Under the pieces are notes generated by a model that did no database searches, was not told the DNA's origin, and saw only the letters and a list, made by a program, of their open reading frames with translations. Both the position numbers and the translations under genes were made by a program. Positions 1 through 6,350 of a stretch of 7,198 nt of DNA are shown here, piece by piece. Origin of the DNA: Bacillota bacterium (lineage in GTDB: Bacteria > Bacillota_A > Clostridia > Peptostreptococcales > Anaerovoracaceae); contig JAFRWH010000188.1 in the NCBI GenBank assembly GCA_017438085.1, positions 1-7,198 of the forward strand. Reading direction: 5' to 3'. Position 1 is the first letter of the stretch. Every line of letters starts with the position of its first letter.

Positions 1-845
1 TTATCCTGGTGGTGCTGCTTGTAAGAGCTGCAACCCTCCCCGGAGCCGCACCCGGACTGAAATACATGCTGTCCATAGACGCATCCAAGGTGACTCCGCA
101 GACCTTCCTTATCGCCTTGTCACAGGCCTTTTATTCCCTGTCCCTTGGCATGGCCATAATGATAACCTACGGCTCCTACCTGCCTAAGACTGAAAACATC
201 GCCCGCAACACCTTCATGGTCTGCACCATGGATACTCTTGTGGCGGTGATCGCAGGCTTTATGGTTATCCCGGCGGTCTTCGCCACACTGGGGCCCGAAG
301 GCGTTGGCAAGGGCGGCGGTTTCGCCTTCGTATCTCTTGCCGGCGTGTTCCAGCAGATGCCCGGAGGCGCCTTCTTCGGCTTCCTCTTCTATCTGCTGCT
401 GCTTTTTGCGGCTCTAACATCCACCATCTCACTGATCGAGGGCATAGTGGCTTTCCTTATCGAGCGCAAGGGCTGGAAGCGCACCCCCACCACCATCTCC
501 ATAGGCGTGATCATGTTCTTTATAGGCTGCTTCTACACCTGTTCTCAGGCGGCGCTGCCCATCAAAGGAATCTGGTTCGACTTCAAAAACGGCATCACCT
601 ACCCCGCTTTCTGCGATGCAATGGAGTTCCTCACCGACCGCATCATGATCCCTGTCTGCGCCCTGGGCTGCTGCCTTTTTGCAGGCTGGAGCTGGACCCC
701 AGAGAGTGTGGTTGCCGAGGTGGAGCAGGGAGGCATAAAGTTCGGCCTTGTGAAGCTCTACAGCTTTCTTATAAAATTCGTGGCACCTGCTGCCATAATC
801 GTGATACTTGCCGTGAGCCTCTTCACCGGCACCACTCTGAGCTAA
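1..845 (+). CDS. Sodium:neurotransmitter symporter (SNF/NSS) family transporter, C-terminal part, 5' truncated by the window
   Basis: This is a membrane transporter of the LeuT-fold NSS family, which couples Na+ entry to uptake of amino acids or related amines. The frame is open from base 3 with no start codon needed, so the N-terminal half, including TM1 with most of the substrate site, lies outside the window. The visible part begins just before LeuT TM7: SQAFYSLSLGMAIMITYGSY (residues 39-58, counted from the GTG codon at base 9) matches the family's TM7 signature. TM8 carries FAALTSTIS at residues 133-141; Ala134, Thr137 and Ser138 correspond to LeuT Ala351, Thr354 and Ser355 of the Na2 sodium site, so Na+ coupling looks intact. 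Several more hydrophobic segments follow, and the protein ends soon after the last one, as bacterial NSS proteins do. The stop at 843-845 is followed by a strong terminator, so this gene is a separate unit from the sugar operon. The substrate cannot be assigned. Confidence 0.92.
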   Translation, partial: ILVVLLVRAATLPGAAPGLKYMLSIDASKVTPQTFLIALSQAFYSLSLGMAIMITYGSYLPKTENIARNTFMVCTMDTLVAVIAGFMVIPAVFATLGPEGVGKGGGFAFVSLAGVFQQMPGGAFFGFLFYLLLLFAALTSTISLIEGIVAFLIERKGWKRTPTTISIGVIMFFIGCFYTCSQAALPIKGIWFDFKNGITYPAFCDAMEFLTDRIMIPVCALGCCLFAGWSWTPESVVAEVEQGGIKFGLVKLYSFLIKFVAPAAIIVILAVSLFTGTTLS

Positions 846-869
846 GATGCAACCAAATGATAAAAATAC

Positions 870-895
870 AGCCCGGGAATGCGCCCGGGCTTTTT
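870..895 (+). terminator. Intrinsic terminator after the NSS transporter gene
   Basis: A perfect 8-bp GC-rich stem (AGCCCGGG at 870-877 pairing with CCCGGGCT at 884-891) closes a 6-base loop and runs directly into a T tract (891-895). It lies 24 bases after the transporter stop codon and upstream of the sugar operon promoter, so it separates the two transcription units. The A-rich stretch before the stem (862-866) could give weak reverse activity, but no minus-strand gene ends nearby. Confidence 0.9.
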
Positions 896-944
896 ATTGT
901 CCATGTAAACATTGTCCCGATCTACCGCTTTGAGCCCCTGACGC

Positions 945-978
945 TTGATTTTTATCGCTCTTATGGTAATAATATAAT
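945..978 (+). promoter_or_regulatory. Putative sigma-70-type promoter of the sugar isomerase-btpA-kinase operon
   Basis: A perfect TATAAT (973-978) sits in the only AT-rich part of the 158-base gap between the transporter and the first isomerase gene. A TTGATT (945-950) is upstream, but its 22-base spacing to TATAAT is too long. It would be 16 bases from the weaker TAATAA at 967-972. The -10 call is therefore better supported than the -35. A small inverted repeat, ATAAT/ATTAT (974-978 and 984-988), overlaps the -10 and the expected start site and could be an operator, although such short AT-rich repeats arise by chance. The position between a terminator and an operon-leading ribosome binding site supports a promoter here. 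Confidence 0.5.
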
Positions 979-993
979 GATCTATTATGAAAC

Positions 994-998
994 GGAGG
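994..998 (+). promoter_or_regulatory. Ribosome binding site that fixes the start of the first isomerase gene
   Basis: GGAGG lies five bases before the ATG at 1004. The same frame stays open upstream to an ATG at 857, but the extra 49 residues read through the terminator and promoter region, have no ribosome binding site and do not resemble the family. The start at 1004 is therefore preferred. Confidence 0.85.
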
Positions 999-1003
999 CA
1001 ATT

Positions 1004-1915
1004 ATGGCTACTATCAGGCGGGAGCAGCTGGCAGCGCTGAACACCATCTACAGGCTGTATCCCTTTGAGGAATTCCTTAAAACGCAAAAGGATCTGGGCG
1101 CATCATATATCGAGCTCTGGGCCGGCGCCCCTCACTTTCTTCTGGGCTATGACGGGTATACGGACTGCAGGGAGCTCAGGCAGCAGATAGAAAGCTATGG
1201 ACTAAGAGTCGGAGCTTTCTATCCCGAGTGCGTTATATATCCTTTTACGCTCTGCGCGCCGGATCCCGGAATGCATAAAAAGAGCCTGGAATACTTCAGA
1301 AACGGCATACGTGCAGCTGCAGAACTCGGCGCTGAACTTATGATAGTAAGCTGCGCCGGCGGGCTTATAGATACCGGCAGGGAAGATGCCTGGGAAAAGG
1401 CGGTCGCTGGGCTGAAAGAGCTGGGCGCTCTGGCGCAGGAGCAGGGGGTGACAATAGCGGTGGAGACCCTGACACCTGATGCTTCGATCATAGTAAATAC
1501 TCTGCCGGAGCTGCTCAAGCTGCTGGCAGAGGTCGGCAGCCCTTCGGTAAAGGCCTGCCTTGACATATGCTCTGCAAGGACTGCAGGGGAGAGCATAGAG
1601 CAGTGGTTTGAGGCCTTCGGAGAGGAGCTGGTCCATATTCACTTCAGCGACGGCAAGCCGGGCGGCAGACTGGTCTGGGGACAGGGGCTTCATCCCGCAG
1701 ATGATTATCTTCAGACCATCGCAGACTGCGGCTATAAAGGCCTTCTGGGTCTCAATATCAATCTCAGAGGCAACTGGTTCGATCCGGCGCTCCTGAGCGA
1801 AGAAAAAGGCTTCACGGGAGAAGATTTCTATCCCCTGAACTACTGGTTCAACCCCGCAGCCGCAGACAGAGCCTGCTTTGAAGCCCTGAAACCATATATT
1901 GAAGGAGGCCGATAG
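1004..1915 (+). CDS. Sugar isomerase/epimerase, AP endonuclease family 2 TIM barrel (copy 1, missing the last metal-ligand Glu)
   Basis: This 303-residue protein belongs to the xylose-isomerase-like TIM-barrel family, which includes metal-dependent ketose 3-epimerases, hydroxypyruvate isomerase and inosose dehydratase. Members interconvert or dehydrate sugars through a divalent metal bound by Glu, Asp, His and Glu. Strand motifs are visible: YIELWAG (35-41), LRVGAFYPE (67-75), LGAELMIVSCAGG (108-120), VTIAVETL (149-156), ACLDIC (184-189) and VHIHFSDG (210-217). The first three ligands are present as Glu154, Asp187 and His213. The fourth, expected in the last strand, is replaced: GLLGLNINL has Asn251 where the next gene's product has Glu254. 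A C-terminal extension (about 257-303) is absent from copy 2. The gene opens the operon, and its stop is one base before the next start. The exact substrate is unknown. The Asn substitution makes a different metal geometry, altered chemistry or a non-catalytic partner subunit possible. Confidence 0.85.
   Translation: MATIRREQLAALNTIYRLYPFEEFLKTQKDLGASYIELWAGAPHFLLGYDGYTDCRELRQQIESYGLRVGAFYPECVIYPFTLCAPDPGMHKKSLEYFRNGIRAAAELGAELMIVSCAGGLIDTGREDAWEKAVAGLKELGALAQEQGVTIAVETLTPDASIIVNTLPELLKLLAEVGSPSVKACLDICSARTAGESIEQWFEAFGEELVHIHFSDGKPGGRLVWGQGLHPADDYLQTIADCGYKGLLGLNINLRGNWFDPALLSEEKGFTGEDFYPLNYWFNPAAADRACFEALKPYIEGGR
1901..1908 (+). promoter_or_regulatory. Ribosome binding site of the second isomerase gene
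   Basis: GAAGGAGG lies inside the last codons of the first isomerase gene, eight bases before the ATG at 1917. It decides the start. A TTG at 1899 in the same frame would add six residues but would overlap this site. Confidence 0.85.
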
Positions 1916-1916
1916 A

Positions 1917-2759
1917 ATGAAATACTACAGCAAGGACGAAAACTACTGCAATTTCAACCTCCACTACGATACCTTCTACAGCTTTGCCTATTTCTGCGAA
2001 TGCATGGAGAAGCTCGGCATACGCAATGTGGAGCTTCTGGCCGGCAACCAGAACCTTTTCGTAGACCATAACGGCATCGCGGATGTGAGCAGCCAGAAGC
2101 AGCTGCTTAAAGCCCACGGGCTCAGGGTGAAAGTCATCTCCGCTCAGAACTGCCGTTTTCGCTATCAGTTCGCCGTGCGTGAAAAAGATGTGATAGAGCA
2201 GACCTACAAATACTTTGCCAATGCCATGAGGCTGGCTGCGGAGCTGGACTGCCGCATAATGCAGGCGAATACCGGCTGGGGCTACTGGAACGAGGCTCCC
2301 GAGCTGGGCAGACAGCGCTGCATAGAGATGTTCCAGCGGCTGGCAGAACTGGGCGAAAGCCTGGATATTACCATGGCATGCGAATCCCTGCGGCCTCAGG
2401 AGTCCTTGATAGGATGGCGGGCACAGGATATAAAGTATATAATGGATAAGGTGAACAGCCCCCGCTTCAAGGCAATGATAGACTTTACCGCCATGGGTGT
2501 GGCCGGAGAAAGCATACAGGACTGGTTCGATCTTTTCGGCCCCGAAAACATCATTCATACCCACATGGTGGACGGAAACCCCTATTATCATTTCATCTGG
2601 GGCGAAGGGACCCGGAATCTGGGGAAGGACCTTAGGTGTCTGAAGGAGAACGGCTACAGCGGGATGCTCAGCCAGGAGCTGACCTACGGGCCTTATTATC
2701 TGCAGCCCTTCGAGTACGACCGCAAAAACCTTGAGGTCTGGAGCGAATATCTTTACTGA
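1917..2759 (+). CDS. Sugar isomerase/epimerase, AP endonuclease family 2 TIM barrel (copy 2, metal site complete)
   Basis: This 280-residue TIM-barrel protein is a paralog of the product just upstream. Both share the stretch from AGESI-x-x-WF through HxH and DG-x-P to IWG/VWG (residues 197-229 here), with the same spacing. The metal ligands of the epimerase/isomerase family are all visible: Glu156 (ITMACES), Asp189 (AMIDF), His216 (IIHTHMVDG) and Glu254 (LSQELTYG). By family knowledge such proteins isomerise or epimerise free sugars or polyols in the cytoplasm. The kinase two genes downstream suggests the product is then phosphorylated. The gene begins one base after the preceding stop and ends 21 bases before the BtpA-family gene, so co-transcription is likely. 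The substrate cannot be named, and a dehydratase role, as in inosose metabolism, is an alternative. Length fits the family. Confidence 0.88.
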   Translation: MKYYSKDENYCNFNLHYDTFYSFAYFCECMEKLGIRNVELLAGNQNLFVDHNGIADVSSQKQLLKAHGLRVKVISAQNCRFRYQFAVREKDVIEQTYKYFANAMRLAAELDCRIMQANTGWGYWNEAPELGRQRCIEMFQRLAELGESLDITMACESLRPQESLIGWRAQDIKYIMDKVNSPRFKAMIDFTAMGVAGESIQDWFDLFGPENIIHTHMVDGNPYYHFIWGEGTRNLGKDLRCLKENGYSGMLSQELTYGPYYLQPFEYDRKNLEVWSEYLY

Positions 2760-2780
2760 TCGGAAGCTGAGGAAAACAAA

Positions 2781-3587
2781 ATGTGGACAGAAGAACTATT
2801 CAATGTGAAAAAACCTGTTATAGCGCTGCTGCATCTCCGCGCGCTGCCCGGAGATCCGCTGTTCGATGCGGAAAAGGGTCTGGAGTATGTTGAGGCATGC
2901 GCCAAAAGGGAGCTCGAGGCTCTTCAGAAGGGCGGCGTTGACGGCATACTGATAGCCAATGAGTTCAGCCTGCCGTATCAGCACAAGGCTCCGGCGGTCA
3001 CCATATCCGCCATGGCATATATAATAGGCCGCATAAAGGTCGGTATAAGCGTTCCCTTCGGAGTGAATGTGGTCCTGAATCCCCTTGCGACGGTGGAGAT
3101 GGGCGCGGCTCTTGGCGCGGCCTTTGTCCGCAACACCTTTACGGGGGCATACATAGGGGAGAGCGGCATCACAGATACGGATCCCGCAGCTTATGTGCGG
3201 CGAAGAACGGAGCTGGGACGGCCGGATCTTAAGATGCTGTTTAAAGTGAACCCGGAATCCGATACATACATCGCTCCGAGGGATATAAAAAAGATCACAA
3301 AGTCCATAATATTCCATGACCTTCCGGATGGACTGTGCGTTTCAGGCGCCAGCGCCGGGAGCGAGACGGATACCGGTCTCATCGAAGAAGTCCGCGCGGT
3401 GGCAGGGGATGTTCCCGTGTTCGCCAACACCGGATGCACCGCTCAGAATATCTGCCGCATGCTGTCGGTCTGCGACGGAGCCCTGGTCGGCACCGCCTTC
3501 AAAGCCGGCGGATTCAACGGCTTCGCGGAATATGACAAGGTCAGAGAATTCATGGACATAGTAAAGGATTACAGAAAGGCTCTGTAA
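2781..3587 (+). CDS. BtpA/SgcQ family TIM-barrel protein
   Basis: This 268-residue cytoplasmic protein matches the BtpA/SgcQ family along its whole length. Recognisable segments are KPVIALLHLRALPGDP (10-25), VDGILIANEFSLPY (53-66), VPFGVNVVLNP (91-101), FVRNTFTGAYIGESGI (114-129), a late GLCVSGASAG (184-193) and a phosphate-site-like end with VFANTGC and GALVGTAFKAGG (about 212-244). The family is named for a cyanobacterial protein needed for photosystem I, but bacterial members such as E. coli SgcQ sit in sugar operons and their reaction is not established. Here, between two sugar epimerases and a sugar kinase, a role in sugar catabolism is the reasonable inference, perhaps an aldolase-like or isomerase step. 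A GAGGA ribosome binding site at 2769-2773 lies seven bases before the ATG. The stop abuts the kinase start with no gap. Confidence 0.88.
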   Translation: MWTEELFNVKKPVIALLHLRALPGDPLFDAEKGLEYVEACAKRELEALQKGGVDGILIANEFSLPYQHKAPAVTISAMAYIIGRIKVGISVPFGVNVVLNPLATVEMGAALGAAFVRNTFTGAYIGESGITDTDPAAYVRRRTELGRPDLKMLFKVNPESDTYIAPRDIKKITKSIIFHDLPDGLCVSGASAGSETDTGLIEEVRAVAGDVPVFANTGCTAQNICRMLSVCDGALVGTAFKAGGFNGFAEYDKVREFMDIVKDYRKAL

Positions 3588-5120
3588 ATGTCTAAGTATT
3601 ACATGGGTATAGATATCGGCACCTTTGAAAGCAAAGGTGTCATTATAGATGAAGACTGCAGGATTATCGCGCAGGAAAGCTGTCCTCACGGGATGGAAAA
3701 CCCCGGCGAAGGGCTGTACGAACACGATGCCGAGGCCGTTTGGTGGGGCGATTTCTGCAGGCTTTCGAACGCTCTTATCGTTTCTGCTGCTGTCGATCCG
3801 GGAGATATAGCCTGCGTCGGGGGCAGCACTCTCGGCAGCGACTGTCTTCCTGTGGATGAAAACTGCAGACCGCTCAGAAAGGCCATACTCTACGGCATAG
3901 ATTCAAGGGCGGGGGAGGAGATAGCCCGGCTCACGGAGCACTACGGAGAGGCGAAGGTAAAGGAGCTTTTCGGCGGTCCTATAGTGAGCAGCGATGTGTC
4001 TCCCAAGATACTCTGGATCAAAAACAAGGAACCCGAGGTCTATGCAAAGACCTATAAATTCCTGACAGGGGCGTCCTATCTGGCCGCCAAGCTTACAGGA
4101 AACTATGTCATAGATCAGTTTCTGGCTAAGGCTTCCTTCAAACCCCTCTACAGAGCTGACGGAAGCGTAAACGAAGATGAATGCGGCCTTTTCTGCCGCC
4201 CGGATCAGCTGGCTGAAGCTCGGCAGGTGAATGCCATTGCAGGTTATGTAACTGCTCAGGCTGCCGCTGAGACGGGGCTTGCGGAAGGGACCCCGGTAAT
4301 TACCGGTACCGGAGATTCCACGGCAGAGGCCATAAGCGTAGGCATACTGGATCCGGGAGACATGATGCTCCAGTTCGGGTCCACGCTATTTATCTACTGC
4401 TGCACGGACCGGCTCATACAGGACGACCGGCTCAGAGGCAATAATTTTACAGTGCCCGGCTGCTTCAGCGTGTCTGGAGGCACTAACGCTGCAGGAACGC
4501 TCACCCGCTGGTACAGGGATGTCATCTTCCCGGACCTGCTTTCAGAAGAAACAGCGGGCGGAAGGAATGCTTTCACTACCATGGTCAGCGGAACAGAGCT
4601 CTACTCGGGGCTTGAGGCTATACCTGCAGGCTCTGAGGGCCTTATCACTCTGCCGTACTTTGCGGGCGAGCGCACTCCCATCAACGATCCCAAAGCCAGC
4701 GGGATGATATTCGGCCTTAAGCTGAAGCACGGCAGGGCTCATATGTATAAATCTGCGCTGGAGGGTGTGGGCTACTCCATTGCACAGCACGCGGATATCA
4801 TGGAGGAGCATGGCATAGAGCTTAAACACATCATCGCCGTCGGCGGAGGAACAAAAAACAGCGCCTGGATGCAGATCACCTCGGACATACTTGGAAAAGC
4901 TGTGGAGATACCGGCTGTCACGGTGGGCGCATCCTACGGTGATGCTCTGATGGCAGCTCTTGCAGACGGCAGATTCAAAAGCTTCAGGGATCTGCGCAGC
5001 GTCATACGCATAAAAAAGACTCTGCAGCCCGATATGGATAACCACAGAGTCTATATCAAGTATAAAGAGATCTTCACGGAACTCTACAGGCGGAACAGGG
5101 AGCTTATGTACAGCCTCTGA
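3588..5120 (+). CDS. FGGY-family carbohydrate kinase (xylulokinase-like)
   Basis: This 510-residue cytoplasmic kinase transfers phosphate from ATP to a sugar or polyol. It has the two actin-like (ribonuclease H fold) domains of the FGGY family and the usual length of about 500 residues. Visible motifs are the N-terminal phosphate loop MGIDIGT (6-12) with Asp9, the domain-linking ITGTGDSTAEA (238-248) with Asp243 as the expected catalytic base, LQFGST (261-266), LPYFAGERTP (355-364), the adenosine-site VGGGTKNSAWMQ (418-429) and ASYGDALMAAL (448-458). The overall pattern is closest to xylulokinase-like members, but FGGY specificity is hard to read from motifs, so xylulose, ribulose or another ketose are all possible. 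The ATG follows the BtpA gene's TAA directly, with a weak GAAAGG site eight bases upstream, which implies translational coupling. It is the last gene of the operon and converges on rnfA across 11 bases, with no obvious terminator. Confidence 0.93.
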   Translation: MSKYYMGIDIGTFESKGVIIDEDCRIIAQESCPHGMENPGEGLYEHDAEAVWWGDFCRLSNALIVSAAVDPGDIACVGGSTLGSDCLPVDENCRPLRKAILYGIDSRAGEEIARLTEHYGEAKVKELFGGPIVSSDVSPKILWIKNKEPEVYAKTYKFLTGASYLAAKLTGNYVIDQFLAKASFKPLYRADGSVNEDECGLFCRPDQLAEARQVNAIAGYVTAQAAAETGLAEGTPVITGTGDSTAEAISVGILDPGDMMLQFGSTLFIYCCTDRLIQDDRLRGNNFTVPGCFSVSGGTNAAGTLTRWYRDVIFPDLLSEETAGGRNAFTTMVSGTELYSGLEAIPAGSEGLITLPYFAGERTPINDPKASGMIFGLKLKHGRAHMYKSALEGVGYSIAQHADIMEEHGIELKHIIAVGGGTKNSAWMQITSDILGKAVEIPAVTVGASYGDALMAALADGRFKSFRDLRSVIRIKKTLQPDMDNHRVYIKYKEIFTELYRRNRELMYSL

Positions 5121-5131
5121 TGCCCTGTCCC

Positions 5132-5725
5132 CTACATTCCGAAGATGCCGTCCACCAGGCCGTAGAAGCCCATAAAGCTCATGCTTACTATGGCAGCGGC
5201 TATGAGGGTCGCCGGGATGCCTTTGTAGGACTCCGGGAAGTCGTTGTCCTCTATGCGCTCCTGAACTCCCGCAAACATCATCATCGCGATGAAGAATCCC
5301 AGGCCGGCGCCGAAGGCATTAAAGAGGGCTTCACCGTAGCCGGAGGCGGCAGCCACGTCGTCCGCGCAGACGCCGATCACTGCACTGTTTGCAGCCAGCA
5401 GCACGGGATAAATGCCCAGCTCCTTGTGAATATCAGGCCGGTTGTTCTTCAGCAGGGAATCAGTCAGCTGCACCAGGCCTCCTATCACAAGCACATAGAT
5501 AAAAGTACTCATATAGCCCAGCCCCTTTGGCTCTATCAGAAGATGCTGAAGGGGCCATGTTATTGAGGTGCCGAACATCATCAGTCCCCAGCTCAGCAGT
5601 GACATCCAAAGCGCGCTGCGCAGCCTTTTTGTGGTGCCGAGGAAGGGCGTAAGGCCCTGGAATTTGACAAGTATAAGATTGTTGGCCAGGACGGCGCTCA
5701 TGATGACCCATAAAAAGTTTCTCAT
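5132..5725 (-). CDS. rnfA: RnfA-like membrane subunit of an Rnf complex, both cluster cysteines replaced
   Basis: RnfA is a six-helix inner-membrane subunit that, with RnfE, forms the ion-translocating core of the ferredoxin:NAD+ oxidoreductase. At 197 residues the length is typical. Family signatures are clear: VLANNLILVKFQG (12-24), PFLGTTKRL (27-35), FIYVLVIGGLVQLTD (75-89), ALFNAFGAGLGFF (133-145), and the end GIPATLIAAAIVS followed by FMGFYGL (169-190). In canonical RnfA/NqrE the motifs GLCPF and TNCAV supply two cysteines for the [2Fe-2S] cluster shared with RnfE. Here they read GLTPF (Thr26, codon ACG) and ANSAV (Ser114, codon AGT), so both ligands are gone. A Cys120 lies six residues after Ser114, outside the usual position. 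The ATG overlaps the rnfE stop (ATGA), with GGAGG at 5735-5739 nine bases upstream. No rnfB follows. Family membership is secure; electron transfer by this copy is doubtful. Confidence 0.92.
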   Translation of the reverse strand: MRNFLWVIMSAVLANNLILVKFQGLTPFLGTTKRLRSALWMSLLSWGLMMFGTSITWPLQHLLIEPKGLGYMSTFIYVLVIGGLVQLTDSLLKNNRPDIHKELGIYPVLLAANSAVIGVCADDVAAASGYGEALFNAFGAGLGFFIAMMMFAGVQERIEDNDFPESYKGIPATLIAAAIVSMSFMGFYGLVDGIFGM

Positions 5726-6348
5726 TGTTCAGCGCCTCCTTCGTTTATCTCCGCCGAAGCCCTGATCTTGTTGATCAGCGCTGCAATGCAGCCCAGGACG
5801 AAGAGTCCTCCGGGAGCCATCATGAAGATGCTCATGGGGGTGATGCGTCCGAAGGTCACATCCATTCCGAAGATGGTACCGCAGCCGAAAAGCTCTCTGA
5901 TCACGGCCAGCAGAGTGAGTATCAGAGTGTAGCCCAGTCCCATGGCAAAACCATCCATGGCAGAGCGGGCTATGCTGTTTTTTCTTGCGAAGGCTTCCGC
6001 CCGTCCGAGTATGATGCAGTTGATAATGGCCAGTCCCAGATAGGATCCTATGGATGCATGGATCCCGGGAAGATATGCCTTAAGCAGCATCTGAAGCAGC
6101 AGCACAAAGCCGGAAATAATGGCGACAGAGCAGGGGATGCGCACTTCTTCGGGAATGATGCGCTTCAGCGCCGACAGCATGATATTTGAGATTATGAGTA
6201 TAAGGCTGACGCAAAGTCCCATGCTCAGCGCTTTCGATGCATGTGTGGACACCGAAAGACTGGGGCCTACTCCAAGGAGCAGCACCAGCAGCGGGTTTTT
6301 GCGCAGCAGTCCGTCAAGGAAAATATCCATCTTTTTTCTGCTTTCCAT
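5722..6348 (-). CDS. rnfE: RnfE-like membrane subunit of an Rnf complex, first cluster cysteine replaced
   Basis: RnfE is the partner of RnfA in the membrane core, an inverted-topology homolog with six helices. The 208-residue product carries the family blocks GLLRKNPLLVLLLGVGPSL (13-31), PEEVRIP (66-72), LQMLLKAYLPGI (85-96), INCIILGRAEAFARKNS (109-125), DGFAMGLGYTL (132-142) and RELFGCGTIFG (151-161). In canonical RnfE/NqrD the first block reads LLGLCP; here it reads LLGVGP with Gly28 (codon GGC) in place of Cys. The second ligand, Cys111 in the NCI motif before GRAEAF, is kept. Together with the RnfA changes, only one of four ligands for the intramembrane [2Fe-2S] cluster survives. The ATG follows the rnfG stop by two bases, with GGAGG at 6358-6362. 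Its own stop overlaps the rnfA start by four bases. There is no sign of frameshift or decay. Confidence 0.92.
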   Translation of the reverse strand: MESRKKMDIFLDGLLRKNPLLVLLLGVGPSLSVSTHASKALSMGLCVSLILIISNIMLSALKRIIPEEVRIPCSVAIISGFVLLLQMLLKAYLPGIHASIGSYLGLAIINCIILGRAEAFARKNSIARSAMDGFAMGLGYTLILTLLAVIRELFGCGTIFGMDVTFGRITPMSIFMMAPGGLFVLGCIAALINKIRASAEINEGGAEQ

Positions 6349-6350
6349 GG

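Noticed and set aside
857..1003. In-frame upstream extension of the first isomerase by 49 residues from an ATG at 857.
   Set aside because: It reads through the intrinsic terminator and promoter region, has no ribosome binding site and adds residues unlike the family. The ATG at 1004 has GGAGG at ideal spacing.
1899..1916. TTG start for the second isomerase, six residues earlier.
   Set aside because: It would overlap the GAAGGAGG site that clearly serves the ATG at 1917.
5095..5128. ACAGGG/CCCTGT inverted repeat at the convergent kinase-rnfA junction as a bidirectional terminator.
   Set aside because: Only six base pairs with a 22-base loop and no T tract on either side. Termination between the convergent genes remains unexplained.
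5120..5566. Plus-strand open frame of 148 codons starting at the kinase stop.
   Set aside because: It lies wholly antisense to rnfA, has a composition typical of an opposite-strand shadow (rich in His and Ala) and matches no family.
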